From: Paenibacillus sp. LS1
GTDB lineage: Bacteria > Bacillota > Bacilli > Paenibacillales > Paenibacillaceae
Direction: 5' to 3'
Length of the DNA: 64,000 nt
Assembly (NCBI RefSeq): GCF_026013365.1
Contig: NZ_JAPDOE010000004.1
Span: forward strand, 1-64,000
Shown here: piece by piece, positions 1 through 8,842 of the stretch
Position numbering within the stretch: the first letter of the stretch is position 1
Layout: every line of letters starts with the position of its first letter
Program-made: the position numbers and the translations under genes
Notes under the pieces: model-generated
Databases searched by the model: none
What the model saw: the letters and a program-made list of their open reading frames with translations, nothing else
Told to the model about the DNA's origin: nothing

Positions 1-12
1 GAGCGCACGCTA

Positions 13-190
13 TTAGCCGAAAATCCGCACTCACCAATTTCTAACGAATCGTAGAATCGTTATTGTGCTTGAGTGTGAGAGTTTATCGGCAATTTGAACG
101 AGATTTAGCCGAATAAGGTGTCTGAGATTCGTTAGAATTCTCATACACCAATATTCGGCTAAATAAGATGTGTTGGGTTCGTTAGATATA
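13..190. repeat. Diverged intergenic repeat array downstream of mqnD
   Basis: Two direct copies of a motif resembling AATAAGGTGT followed by GAGATTCGTTAG start near 111 and 161, exactly 50 bp apart. The first copy also lies in an inverted repeat: TTTAGCCGAAT at 104-114 is mirrored by ATTCGGCTAAA at 153-163. A weaker inverted pair spans 13-91. The same motif occurs twice, again 50 bp apart, at 46371-46450. The sequence has no open frame with a ribosome site. It appears to be a dispersed Paenibacillus-type intergenic repeat; its function is unknown. Confidence 0.6.
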
Positions 191-223
191 CAACGAATAA
201 ATGTATCTCAAATAAAAACTTTG

Positions 224-1066
224 TTAGATTCGCAACAGATCAAGGTCGAACTCGGGAACGAGTCCTTCTTTCATGGCACGACCAAGCAGTGCAGTGATTG
301 CACCGTAACCATCATCGCCCAGATTAGCGCTGAACTCGTTAACGTAAAGGCCGATATGCTGTGCAGCTACGTCAGGGTCCATTTCTTGGGCATGTTCCAT
401 AACGTATGCTCTTGACTCATCCGGGTGCGTCCAGGCATATTCAACGGAGGCGCGTGCCCATCCGGCGAGGGCATGAGCATCCATATTGCGACGTGCGATA
501 ATCGCTCCAAGCGGGATTGGCAGACCCGTATCACTTTCCCACCAGTTACCGAGATCTGTCATCAATTTGAGGTCATAGTTCTGGTATGTGAAGCGTGCTT
601 CATGGATGACAAGTCCGGCATCGATTTTTCCGTCACGAACAGCAGGCATAATCTGGTCAAATGGCATGACAACAATTTCGCCTACGCCCCCAGGAACATT
701 TTGCGCTGCCCACAGACGGAACAACATATATGCTGTAGAGCGTTCACTTGGCACAGCAACCCGTCGTCCAGAGAGATAGCTGGGATCGGTGGTGCCATTT
801 GCGGTCAGAACCAGTGGACCGCATCCTCTGCCGAGTGCGCCTCCAGCGGGAAGCAGAGCATAGTCAGATAGCACGTATGGCAGTGCTGCATAAGATATTT
901 TCATCACTTCAGGTGTATCTGGTCCATCCGGATTTGCCGCCAGACCATTGGTAATATCAATATCAGCATAACGGACATCCAGCTCAGGTGCGCCCGGGAT
1001 CAACCCATGCACCCACGCGTGAAAGATAAATGTATCATTTGGACAAGGGGAAAATGCAATTTTCAT
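224..1066 (-). CDS. mqnD: 1,4-dihydroxy-6-naphthoate synthase MqnD
   Basis: This 280-residue protein matches MqnD, which converts cyclic dehypoxanthinyl futalosine to 1,4-dihydroxy-6-naphthoate in the futalosine route to menaquinone. It opens with the family motif SPCPNDTFIFH and has the periplasmic-binding-protein-like fold pattern of MqnA/MqnD, including a central segment on direct phase with PSERSTAYMLFR. The start chosen is the ATG at 1066, because GGGAGG lies 8 nt upstream and it overlaps the mqnB stop codon as ATGA; a longer frame to 1135 has no ribosome site. The overlap implies translational coupling with mqnB. The enzyme is cytoplasmic. Other futalosine genes (mqnA, mqnC, mqnE) are not in this window. 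Confidence 0.92.
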   Translation of the reverse strand: MKIAFSPCPNDTFIFHAWVHGLIPGAPELDVRYADIDITNGLAANPDGPDTPEVMKISYAALPYVLSDYALLPAGGALGRGCGPLVLTANGTTDPSYLSGRRVAVPSERSTAYMLFRLWAAQNVPGGVGEIVVMPFDQIMPAVRDGKIDAGLVIHEARFTYQNYDLKLMTDLGNWWESDTGLPIPLGAIIARRNMDAHALAGWARASVEYAWTHPDESRAYVMEHAQEMDPDVAAQHIGLYVNEFSANLGDDGYGAITALLGRAMKEGLVPEFDLDLLRI

Positions 1067-1968
1067 GATGTAATAACCTCCCGTAAAATGGAACTTGCAG
1101 CCTGGAGCGCATCGAGGGCGTCCTTGATGCGCCAAGCGTCGCGGTCGCGTGGACCGACCGAGTTAGATATGGCCCGCAGTTCGAGTGCTGGCACGCCGAA
1201 CTGTTGGGCAGCTGTTGCCACGCCGAAGCCTTCCATGCCTTCGGCGGCGGCATCCGGCACGCGGCGCAATAGCTCCGCGGCCGTCTCCGCTGTTCCGGTC
1301 GCCGTGGACACGGTGACCGCAGTGCCTCCGCTGACAGCGAGCCCGGCCCGCTGCAGCTCATGGCGCAGGCGAGCGGCAAGCTCCGCGTCCGCCGCCACAA
1401 TGGACGAGCCGAATCCGAGCTCGTCCACACTAAGGAAGCCGTCTGGCGTCTGCGAGCCCAGATCGGCAGCAACCATGGCGTCGGCTACCACGAGGGAGCC
1501 GACGTCTGCCCGGCCGGGGAACCCGCCGCCGATGCCGGCACTGATCACCAGCATGTAGGCTGGTGAACTTCCGGCCCCGGCAAGGGGCCCCGGCCTTGAA
1601 GATGTGGCAGATGTCTGTGCCACATCGGATTCGCTTGGCGCGGTGGAAACCTGCGCCAACGCACTTGTGCTTGCAGCCGCTACGGCATATGCCAATGTAG
1701 CGGCAGTGCCTGCTGCGGCTGAGGCTGGGCCAACGCCAGCAGCGATGACGTCAAATCGTTCCGCGGCCGTGTCTCCCAAACCGCGGAGGACAGCATCTTT
1801 TTCCGCATCAACCGCGGTTACAATTAACACACGTTGTGATGAATTTGTTTGGACCAGACTTATATCTGAAGTGGTCGTTTCCCCGGTTAAATCCCCGTGG
1901 TGTCCACTATTTTCGAATGATGCGTTTGGTTTATTATCCTGATCTTTATCCTGTCTATGTTCATTCAT
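1063..1968 (-). CDS. mqnB: Futalosine hydrolase MqnB with low-complexity extensions
   Basis: The protein (301 residues) resembles futalosine hydrolase, a nucleoside phosphorylase-fold enzyme that removes hypoxanthine from futalosine. Recognisable parts are VLIVTAVDAEKDAV near residue 47, ISAGIGGGFPGRADVGSLVV near 140 and a C-terminal LRAISNSVGPRDRDAW segment. It is longer than usual: a polar N-terminal tail of about 45 residues and an Ala/Ser/Thr-rich insertion at about 88-135 are not part of the enzyme core. The C-terminal two thirds of the gene are clearly more GC-rich than neighbouring genes. AAGGAGA precedes the ATG at 1968. It is the first gene of the mqnB-mqnD pair. Confidence 0.88.
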   Translation of the reverse strand: MNEHRQDKDQDNKPNASFENSGHHGDLTGETTTSDISLVQTNSSQRVLIVTAVDAEKDAVLRGLGDTAAERFDVIAAGVGPASAAAGTAATLAYAVAAASTSALAQVSTAPSESDVAQTSATSSRPGPLAGAGSSPAYMLVISAGIGGGFPGRADVGSLVVADAMVAADLGSQTPDGFLSVDELGFGSSIVAADAELAARLRHELQRAGLAVSGGTAVTVSTATGTAETAAELLRRVPDAAAEGMEGFGVATAAQQFGVPALELRAISNSVGPRDRDAWRIKDALDALQAASSILREVITS

Positions 1969-2128
1969 CTCGGATTCTCCTTATGAGGTATTAGAAGTGT
2001 AACATATGCCTCCATAGTATCTTTCTTACAGCAAGCTTCTAGTTACACTTCTTAGGGTTATTACTTACTTCTATATTTTCGTGTAAATGTATAGTTCAGC
2101 TTACATAAATGGAATTCGGGTATATATT

Positions 2129-2180
2129 TGTCCACTAAAAAAGGACATTTATCTTCATTTTGTCCTTCAAAGAGTGGACA
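2129..2180. repeat. Nested inverted repeat (hairpin) upstream of mqnB
   Basis: TGTCCACT (2129-2136) pairs perfectly with AGTGGACA (2173-2180), and inside it AAGGACA (2141-2147) pairs with TGTCCTT (2161-2167). The element lies about 160 bp upstream of mqnB in divergent orientation to the GntR operon. A T-rich run follows on the plus strand, so a terminator or a regulatory hairpin are both possible. Confidence 0.5.
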
Positions 2181-2818
2181 CTTTTTCTAAAAAGATACTA
2201 TATCCATCCAGGAAAATGAAACACTACATATAGATGATTTCAGAAATAAAATTAAAAATGTTCTATATGTAGAATATCAATTCCTAAGTGCTTTCTCATG
2301 TCCGTGTCCATTCTTTGAAAGACAAATATGCAATATGTATGCTCAGTGAGGACAGTAAGAGCTTGCACTCCAAACGAAATGAACAGAGTAACAATTAAAA
2401 AGGCTAAAGACTGTCCCTACCCAATCAGCACTAATCATATATCAGCCATCGGTTTTTCACCAACAAGCCAAACAGTCTACAGTCGATCCCTACATAGTAG
2501 CTCATTTGTGCATATAAAGTGATTGTCGAACACTTCATCTCCATCATAACGGAAGGGGAAAGACCTGAACAACCTTTGCATGTAATTCTGTCAAAAGCGG
2601 TAAAACAAAGGTTCGGATAGCCACATCACTTCAAGCAACTGCATCTAGCCATATCGCTTCAGATAGCCGTTTTGCCTCACTTCATGTGAACGCGACCCTG
2701 ATCGTGCCGCGTCCTAAGCCGGAATGAACCTGCTTTCTAAAACTACATATGTCATTTAAACCATATGATATCTCTTTCTTAACGTACTCCCAATAAAAAA
2801 AGAAGTCAAAGTCAACAG

Positions 2819-2860
2819 TTGACAATTTGATTTAACTGTATTAATAATAGTAGTACAGTT
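2819..2860 (+). promoter_or_regulatory. Promoter and GntR operator for ABC module 1
   Basis: TTGACA at 2819-2824 is followed after 17 bp by a TAATAA-like -10 at 2842-2847. The -10 lies inside a perfect inverted repeat AACTGTA-N13-TACAGTT (2834-2840 and 2854-2860). The same half-site spacing (TGTA-N13-TACA) is known for YtrA-family GntR repressors, so autorepression by the adjacent GntR protein is inferred. Confidence 0.7.
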
Positions 2861-3008
2861 AATACACCTAAGAGTTGAATATGTAAGACTCTACAGCAGT
2901 ACAGCTTAGGTTGTATCTTTTTTACACCCAGATAACTACACATACACCTCAGATACAGTCATTTAAACCGATAGGTTATTTCACACATTCACAGAAAGGA
3001 GGTGCGGG

Positions 3009-3398
3009 ATGTTCGAATTAGATGTACGCAGTCGTAAGGCGATCTACGAGCAACTGGTGGACAAAGTCAAAGAAATGATCGTATACGGTATTCTAAAGCC
3101 CAACGAGCAGCTTCCTTCCGTTCGTGCGTTATCCACGCAGCTAACCGTGAATCCAAATACGATTCAGAAAGCGTATCGTGAGCTTGAACGTGAAGGTTAC
3201 ATTTATTCTTTGCAGGGAAAAGGGAGCTTCGTATCATCGTCAGTGGAACATCCGAATGAAGCCATGAGAGATGAGATCAGAGAGTCTCTGGTGAAGTTGA
3301 TTGCAGAAGCTTCGTATTCCGGTTTGACCAAGGCGGATATGACGCTTTTGTTTGAGGAAGCGATGGCCCGTATAGAGAAGGAGGAGCCTCATGATTGA
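3009..3398 (+). CDS. GntR-family (YtrA subfamily) transcriptional regulator
   Basis: This 129-residue protein has an N-terminal winged helix of GntR type (about residues 10-75, with the recognition segment PSVRALSTQLTVNPNTIQKAYRELEREGYIYS in outline) and a short C-terminal helical region instead of a large effector domain, as in YtrA regulators. An AGAAAGGAGGTG ribosome site precedes the ATG. Its last 8 bp overlap the start of the ABC ATPase gene, so the two are co-translated. It likely represses its own operon through the inverted repeat at 2834-2860; in Bacillus such regulators respond to cell-envelope antibiotics. The inducer here is unknown. Confidence 0.88.
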   Translation: MFELDVRSRKAIYEQLVDKVKEMIVYGILKPNEQLPSVRALSTQLTVNPNTIQKAYRELEREGYIYSLQGKGSFVSSSVEHPNEAMRDEIRESLVKLIAEASYSGLTKADMTLLFEEAMARIEKEEPHD

Positions 3399-4293
3399 GC
3401 TGAATCAAGTCGTCAAAGCGTTTGAACAGGAAAAGGCAGTGGATGGCGTAACGATGCACATACATAAGGGATCGATCTATGGTTTGCTCGGTTCCAACGG
3501 GGCAGGCAAGACTTCGCTGCTCAAAATGATGGCTGGCATTTACCGTCAGGACAGCGGGACTGTTCGTATCGAGGATACTGAAATTTATGAAAATATGGAT
3601 CTCAAGGGCCGCACGATTTTTATGGCCGATTCGCCCTACTTTTTCCCGCAATCTTCAATTACGCAAATGGCTACATTTTATCGTTCTGTCTATCCGCGCT
3701 GGAATGAGGAGCGGTTCAAGCAACTGGCGACCGTGTTCAAACTGGATGTAAAACGCAAGCTGCATCGCATGTCCAAAGGCATGCGCCGTCAGGCAGCCGT
3801 ATGGCTGGGACTTAGTTGTATGCCTGAAGTGCTGCTGATGGATGAGCCGATTGACGGTCTCGACCCGGTCATGCGCCAGCAGATTAAAAACCTGCTGTTC
3901 CAGGAAGCTGCTGAGCGTCAGGTAACCATTGTCATCTCCTCGCACAACTTGCGTGAGATTGAAGATCTGTGTGACCATGTGGCGATTATGCACAAAGGCC
4001 GAATTATTGTAGAGAAGGATCTCGATGATCTGAAGGCGGATACGCATAAAATTCAGGTCGCTTTTCGCCACCCGGACCATGCCAAAGCCATGGATGAGCA
4101 AGTTGATATTTTACATGAAGAGAAGCGGGGAAGCGTATCCCTGTACATTGTCAAAGGCAACCGACAACAGGTAACTGATCAATTCCGTGTACATGATCCG
4201 TATCTGCTGGATGTATTGCCACTAACACTGGAAGAAATCTTTATCTATGAAATGGAGGACGCAGGGTATGATATTCAACCGATTGTTCTGTAA
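3391..4293 (+). CDS. ABC transporter ATP-binding protein (module 1)
   Basis: A 300-residue ATPase subunit. Visible motifs are Walker A GSNGAGKT (about residues 34-41), a degenerate signature MSKGMRRQ near 127 and Walker B VLLMDEP near 147, followed by the switch histidine in ISSHNLREIE. The signature departs from LSGGQ, as is common in GntR-linked exporter ATPases. The C-terminal 80 residues after the ATPase core are typical of this subfamily. It overlaps the regulator by 8 bp upstream and the permease by 26 bp downstream, forming a three-gene operon. The substrate cannot be read from the sequence; lipid or antimicrobial peptide handling is the usual role. Confidence 0.88.
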   Translation: MIELNQVVKAFEQEKAVDGVTMHIHKGSIYGLLGSNGAGKTSLLKMMAGIYRQDSGTVRIEDTEIYENMDLKGRTIFMADSPYFFPQSSITQMATFYRSVYPRWNEERFKQLATVFKLDVKRKLHRMSKGMRRQAAVWLGLSCMPEVLLMDEPIDGLDPVMRQQIKNLLFQEAAERQVTIVISSHNLREIEDLCDHVAIMHKGRIIVEKDLDDLKADTHKIQVAFRHPDHAKAMDEQVDILHEEKRGSVSLYIVKGNRQQVTDQFRVHDPYLLDVLPLTLEEIFIYEMEDAGYDIQPIVL

Positions 4294-6295
4294 CCGGGGC
4301 ATCCTGATCCAAAATTTCAGACAGCATGGATGGATAGGCATTTTATATCTCATCACATTGTTATTCTCGTTACCGTTATATATCGCTACCGAATACAGGG
4401 ACGCGCCACAGCAGATTACAAGTCTGTTTCAAGCTAATGGTGAAGTGCAGATTCTGTTCGCCATTACATTGCCCGTAGCGGCTGGCATCTTTCTGTTTCG
4501 GTATATTCAGTCCGGTGCACCGTCTGATCTGTTCCATAGTTTGCCGTTACGTCGTAAACATCTATTAACGGTTAACTTGTTGACCGGATATGCCATGATT
4601 TTGCTTCCAATCTGGATTACAACTGCAATTACCGGCTGGGTATGGGCAGTACTGGATCAACCTGCTTTTCTGTTCGATGGCAGCACGATCTGGATGTGGG
4701 GCTTGAGCATGAGCATCTACTCGCTATTTATGTTCATGCTTACTGTGGCGGTCGGCATGTGCATCGGGCAATCTGTGTTGCAGGGGCTTACCGTGTACGC
4801 GCTCCTCTTGTTACCTGTTGTTGTATGGTTCATTATGTCACTTCATCTCCAGCATTATTTGCTTGGATATCCGTACGATGAATTAGGACGTAATGCGGAA
4901 GAAATGTCACTTGTTCTTCGCATGGCTTCAATCAGTTATGCTCCTATCACTAATGGAGAACTTATAATCTATTCGATATTCGCAATCCTGTTTATTCCTC
5001 TGACTTATGTGCTCTATGCGAGAAGACAGGTTGAATCTGCTACGCAAGCAGTTACGTTTATTCTTGTGAAACCTATATTCCGATTTGGTTTAATGTTTAC
5101 GTTGGTTCTGATTGGCGGAGCTTACTTCACGATTATTGCTCCAAGAGGATCAGCCGGATGGGGAATCTTCGGATATGTTCTTGGTGGAATTGTAGGTTAT
5201 ATCGTTGCCGAGATGATTATTCGCAAAACATGGCTGATCTGGAGCAGCAGGCTGCTGCCCAAGCTGATTCTGTATGGTATCGTCGCGGGTTTGGTATTGT
5301 ACATCCCTATTGCCGACTGGAATGGATACGCTGCCCGAGTGCCTGAACTGAACAAAGTGAACAGCATCAAGCTTGGTGGGGAGCGTTATATCTATAGTAA
5401 CGGTGTCAATCAGAAGATGGATGACGGTCACCTCTATTCCAATGATCCGGAATATATGGGGGCAGTTATCGCTCTTCATCAAAAAATTGTGGATTCCGAT
5501 CTTCCTATACTGAATGATCCAATCAATCCAGGTATGCGTAATGATGAGTATGTATTTATTAACTACAAGCTGGATAACGGCAAGGTGATGAAACGTAAAT
5601 ACTATATTCCAGAAGCCGAATTCCATCAGGAATTAATGGCTCTGAAACAGTCCCAGGATTACAAAAGAGTCGCCTTTGAAACGTATAAGCTGGAAGAGGA
5701 TGCACTAAGTTTTGGCATTCGCTCTTCCACTAGTTCATACCGAAAGGTGTACATTAGCAATCCGGAGCAAGTCCGTGAATTCAAGGAACTCTTGAAACAG
5801 GACATCTTGGACCAGACCTATGAAGAACAGCGCTCGCCGTGGCAGTCGTTTGCTTACGCGGAGATGAATCAGGACTCTACTTCGAAAGATCCATCTCAAC
5901 CGAGGGAGATGTGGAACTTTGAGATCAAACCTAGCTATGATCGGGTATTGGCTTGGCTGAAGGAGAACAAATTATACGATCAGTTGCTTGTCCAAGCAGA
6001 CGAGATTATCTCCGCACAGTTTGCGAAGCAGGAGATCAACAGTCCGGGTTTTCTTCAGTGGGCGAATCCGCAGCCAGAATATATCGATGGGAGTCTAAGC
6101 ATCAAGAAGCAGGTCGCAACCCAAAACAAAGAAATCATTAGCGATTTGCTCAAACGTCAACGGTCTGGTTATAAAACAGAGAAAGATACCATCTACCAGA
6201 TCAAGTTGAATGTAACTCGTGGCGAGAACATCTATATGATGCTAAAAGAAGAAGATCTAACCGAGGGAATGAAAGCTATTTTGGTCAATCAATAA
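4268..6295 (+). CDS. ABC transporter permease with large C-terminal extracytoplasmic domain
   Basis: The start is placed at the ATG at 4268, preceded by GGAGG; a frame open from 4247 lacks a site. The 675-residue product has about nine hydrophobic segments in residues 20-350 (for example near 21-41, 61-80, 100-128, 141-193, 232-250, 270-316 and 329-351), then about 320 polar residues with no further membrane segment. The soluble part probably lies outside the membrane. This layout matches permeases paired with YtrA-type regulators; I believe the C-terminal part corresponds to a DUF6449-type domain but cannot verify this. It completes the GntR-ATPase-permease operon. Confidence 0.8.
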   Translation: MIFNRLFCNRGILIQNFRQHGWIGILYLITLLFSLPLYIATEYRDAPQQITSLFQANGEVQILFAITLPVAAGIFLFRYIQSGAPSDLFHSLPLRRKHLLTVNLLTGYAMILLPIWITTAITGWVWAVLDQPAFLFDGSTIWMWGLSMSIYSLFMFMLTVAVGMCIGQSVLQGLTVYALLLLPVVVWFIMSLHLQHYLLGYPYDELGRNAEEMSLVLRMASISYAPITNGELIIYSIFAILFIPLTYVLYARRQVESATQAVTFILVKPIFRFGLMFTLVLIGGAYFTIIAPRGSAGWGIFGYVLGGIVGYIVAEMIIRKTWLIWSSRLLPKLILYGIVAGLVLYIPIADWNGYAARVPELNKVNSIKLGGERYIYSNGVNQKMDDGHLYSNDPEYMGAVIALHQKIVDSDLPILNDPINPGMRNDEYVFINYKLDNGKVMKRKYYIPEAEFHQELMALKQSQDYKRVAFETYKLEEDALSFGIRSSTSSYRKVYISNPEQVREFKELLKQDILDQTYEEQRSPWQSFAYAEMNQDSTSKDPSQPREMWNFEIKPSYDRVLAWLKENKLYDQLLVQADEIISAQFAKQEINSPGFLQWANPQPEYIDGSLSIKKQVATQNKEIISDLLKRQRSGYKTEKDTIYQIKLNVTRGENIYMMLKEEDLTEGMKAILVNQ

Positions 6296-6472
6296 GTTGA
6301 GCTGTATACGTTGTTGATTAAATGCGGGAAGGGTTCTCCCGTTGATTGAAAGTTTTATTTAACCAGTGAGACCAGATATACTTGACCAGATCCAATGAAT
6401 GGAATATATTAGAAAAAGGAAAGGTTCGAGCGACTCGTTCAATCGAATCTCATATGGAACGGCTTATGAGGG

Positions 6473-6519
6473 AAGCACCCGTAAGAGCAGGCAAATGCCT
6501 GACTTGCGGGTGCTTTTTT
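6473..6519 (+). terminator. Rho-independent terminator
   Basis: AAGCACCCG (6473-6481) pairs with CGGGTGCTT (6507-6515), with an inner GCAGGC/GCCTG pair, followed by a T run. It ends the first GntR/ABC operon. Confidence 0.85.
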
Positions 6520-6580
6520 GTCGTTCGCTTATTTTGTTGCGATTCTGCTAAATATTTTAGAAGAAAGGGTGTAGGGACGG

Positions 6581-7684
6581 ATGCATACAGAAGCGTGGAA
6601 GGAAACGATGAATGAACAGGAGGTAATGGCATGTTGTTCCCTATTGGAACGATCAAGCTCACATAACTTCATTGAACATCACGGATTATTGGAAGGAACG
6701 AAGGGTCGAAAGTATATCGAAGATATAGCTACAGAAGATATAGCTTTAATGGAGACGAGTGACATTCTATTTCCTCCTCCAATAACAGGTAGCCATAGTC
6801 ACATGATGGAACAAAGTAACGTCCAACGTGGTCAATTGCCATCGTTCGCTCGTCTTATTTTCGGAACACGTCTACTTATAGGGCTTGTAATTCTGTTCAG
6901 CGCAGGCACAATTTATTTTGCTTCCACAGCCGAGGCAGCGGGTATAGATCTTGGCGTAACCGCGCAGAAAGCTTGGGATTCCGTTCTGAACAAGGCAGAT
7001 GCACAGACTAAATTAACCCTACAACGAGCGTACGAGAAAGTGGGGAGCTGGAAGACACAAGAGCAAGCTTGGGAACAAAAAATAAAGGCACTTCATGCCA
7101 CCAATACCACGGAATTGGAACGATTGCGTGTAGAAATAAGACAAACTGACGACGCTAAGATCGCAGCTCTAGCTGAAAAGGTAAAGCAAACCCAAGCCCG
7201 ATATGAACCGCTATTCGCCCTCTATAGTTCAGTCAATAGACAGCTGGATGCAGCCAAAGCCATCAAAAATAAGGAATGGAGTGTAGCGATTCGTACGCAG
7301 GCCGACACATTAAGACCCGTTGTACAGCTTGCCAGAGAAGACATTCGGATCAAGAAAAAGGAGCTTGCCGAAGCACGTAAACGGAAGACCACGGAAGTAA
7401 AACGTTTGCGAGCTATTCTGGCGGGGGCCGATCCAGTGAAGAAACAGATTCAAACCGCGAAAAAACAGGCGATCCTGGCGAAAGAACGCTATTCAAACGC
7501 CCTACAACAGTTCAAACAGAGTACAAAGCAAGGTCAAACGTCACGTGTACTCAGCTCATTGAACGCATTGGCTTCTGCAACAGAAAAGTGGGCAGGCTCG
7601 AAACAAAATATCCACACACTGGAGCAAAAAGTATCCTTTACATACGTGAAAGTCAGACAGGAAATCGCTAAGAGACCCAAATAA
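6581..7684 (+). CDS. Hypothetical membrane-anchored or secreted coiled-coil protein
   Basis: I do not recognise the family. The frame gives up to 367 residues. Residues 1-90 are polar, a hydrophobic segment lies at about 93-113 and ends in an Ala-rich STAEAAG, which looks like a signal-peptidase site, and the rest is a charged, Lys/Gln/Ala-rich helical region with heptad-like repetition typical of coiled coils. The start is uncertain: the ATG at 6581 follows a weak site, the ATG at 6611 follows GAAGGA, and a start near residue 75 would turn the hydrophobic stretch into an ordinary signal peptide. It stands alone after a terminator and 71 bp before an esterase gene. A cell-wall or surface role is only a guess. 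Confidence 0.65.
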   Translation: MHTEAWKETMNEQEVMACCSLLERSSSHNFIEHHGLLEGTKGRKYIEDIATEDIALMETSDILFPPPITGSHSHMMEQSNVQRGQLPSFARLIFGTRLLIGLVILFSAGTIYFASTAEAAGIDLGVTAQKAWDSVLNKADAQTKLTLQRAYEKVGSWKTQEQAWEQKIKALHATNTTELERLRVEIRQTDDAKIAALAEKVKQTQARYEPLFALYSSVNRQLDAAKAIKNKEWSVAIRTQADTLRPVVQLAREDIRIKKKELAEARKRKTTEVKRLRAILAGADPVKKQIQTAKKQAILAKERYSNALQQFKQSTKQGQTSRVLSSLNALASATEKWAGSKQNIHTLEQKVSFTYVKVRQEIAKRPK

Positions 7685-7755
7685 GAGGAAACCCGGTTCA
7701 CTCCGCAACGTACACCACTTTAGATGTAAAGACGCTTCTATGATGAGGGAACGAG

Positions 7756-8790
7756 GTGGAGCTGTTGCAGTCGAAGTTGGAAACGAAAAGGGCGGGGAGA
7801 ACAGGTTTTAAACGTAAAAGGTACTGGATTCCCATTCTAGTACTAGTCTTGATTACAGGTTTTGTTGGAATCGGTGCTCAACTAACACCGAAAATCACGA
7901 TATTTTTACTGAAATCAGGCTTTGAACTTGCCAGTGCAGACAAGAACAGTAACGAAGCTGTTATCTCCGAAGGAGTAACTCGTGTTGCGGATGTGCCCTA
8001 TGCAGACGAAGGTCGTAATGACAGTACAATGGATATCTATTATCCTTCCGTAACATCAGAACCTTTGCCTGTCGTGCTGTGGATTCATGGTGGTGGATGG
8101 GTCTTGGGAGACAAAGCGGACATCACAGATTATGCCGTACAATTAGCCAAACAGGGCTACGTTGTTGTCAGTATGAATTATGCGCTCGCACCGGATACGA
8201 AATATCCCACTCCCGTGGTTCAGACGAATCAGGCTTTGACTTACGTGAAGAACCATGCCAGTGAATTTCAGGGTGACCCGAAAAACATATTTCTCGCAGG
8301 CAATTCGGCAGGTGCCCAGATTGCAAGTCAGACCGCGGCCGTGGTGACCAATCCATCCCTCGCCAAGCTAGTGAATATAACGCCAGTCACCCAGCCGGAA
8401 GAGTTACGCGGGGTGCTTCTATTCTGTGGACCTTACAATCTCAGCACGGTAGCGGAAACGGGATTTCCGCTCATACGGACATTTCTCTGGTCATATACCG
8501 GAGTCAAAACATTTGAAGAGTACCCGCGTCTGGATGAAATGTCGACCGTGTTTCAGGCCACAGCAAAGTATCCGCCTGCATTTATTACCTCAGGCAATGA
8601 TGACCCGTTGACTAGTCAATCGATTGAACTGGCACAAGTCTTGAAGCGACTTGATGTCGATGCGGAAACCTTGTTTTTCTCGAACTCATCAGAGAAGTTG
8701 GGACATGATTATCAATTTGATCTGGAGAGTGAAGCTGGACAACAGGCGATGCATTCGGCAGTACGCTTTTTGCAACAGTATAGTCGATGA
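7756..8790 (+). CDS. Membrane-anchored alpha/beta hydrolase (HSL-type esterase)
   Basis: The 344-residue product starts with GTG at 7756 after GAGGG. It has an N-terminal hydrophobic anchor (about residues 24-45) and a hydrolase domain of the hormone-sensitive-lipase group. The oxyanion-hole motif HGGGW lies near 112, the nucleophile S184 is in GNSAGA, an acid is at D282 or D283 (SGNDDP), and H317 is in LGHD, so the triad appears complete. The active domain probably faces outside. Carboxylesterase activity on small acyl esters is the family norm; the true substrate is unknown. There is no shared operon sign beyond same-strand neighbours. Confidence 0.85.
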   Translation: MELLQSKLETKRAGRTGFKRKRYWIPILVLVLITGFVGIGAQLTPKITIFLLKSGFELASADKNSNEAVISEGVTRVADVPYADEGRNDSTMDIYYPSVTSEPLPVVLWIHGGGWVLGDKADITDYAVQLAKQGYVVVSMNYALAPDTKYPTPVVQTNQALTYVKNHASEFQGDPKNIFLAGNSAGAQIASQTAAVVTNPSLAKLVNITPVTQPEELRGVLLFCGPYNLSTVAETGFPLIRTFLWSYTGVKTFEEYPRLDEMSTVFQATAKYPPAFITSGNDDPLTSQSIELAQVLKRLDVDAETLFFSNSSEKLGHDYQFDLESEAGQQAMHSAVRFLQQYSR

Positions 8791-8842
8791 GCAGACAAGT
8801 CTGTGGTACACTCGAAGCAAATGAGGGCGCAGGAGGAGAAGC

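Larger units (their letters stand above)
1969..3008. other. Long intergenic region between mqnB and the first GntR gene
   Basis: About 1 kb without a supported gene. A 64-codon frame at 2328-2522 has no ribosome site and unlikely composition. The stretch holds a nested hairpin at 2129-2180 and the promoter/operator at 2819-2860 described separately. In the rest I see nothing recognisable; 2520-2760 could be a decayed gene but no frame supports that. Confidence 0.5.

Noticed and set aside
111..190. A CRISPR array
   Set aside because: Only two or three diverged copies with short, non-unique spacing sequence occur, and no cas gene is in the window.
2328..2522. A 64-residue gene
   Set aside because: There is no ribosome site, no family resemblance and no operon context.
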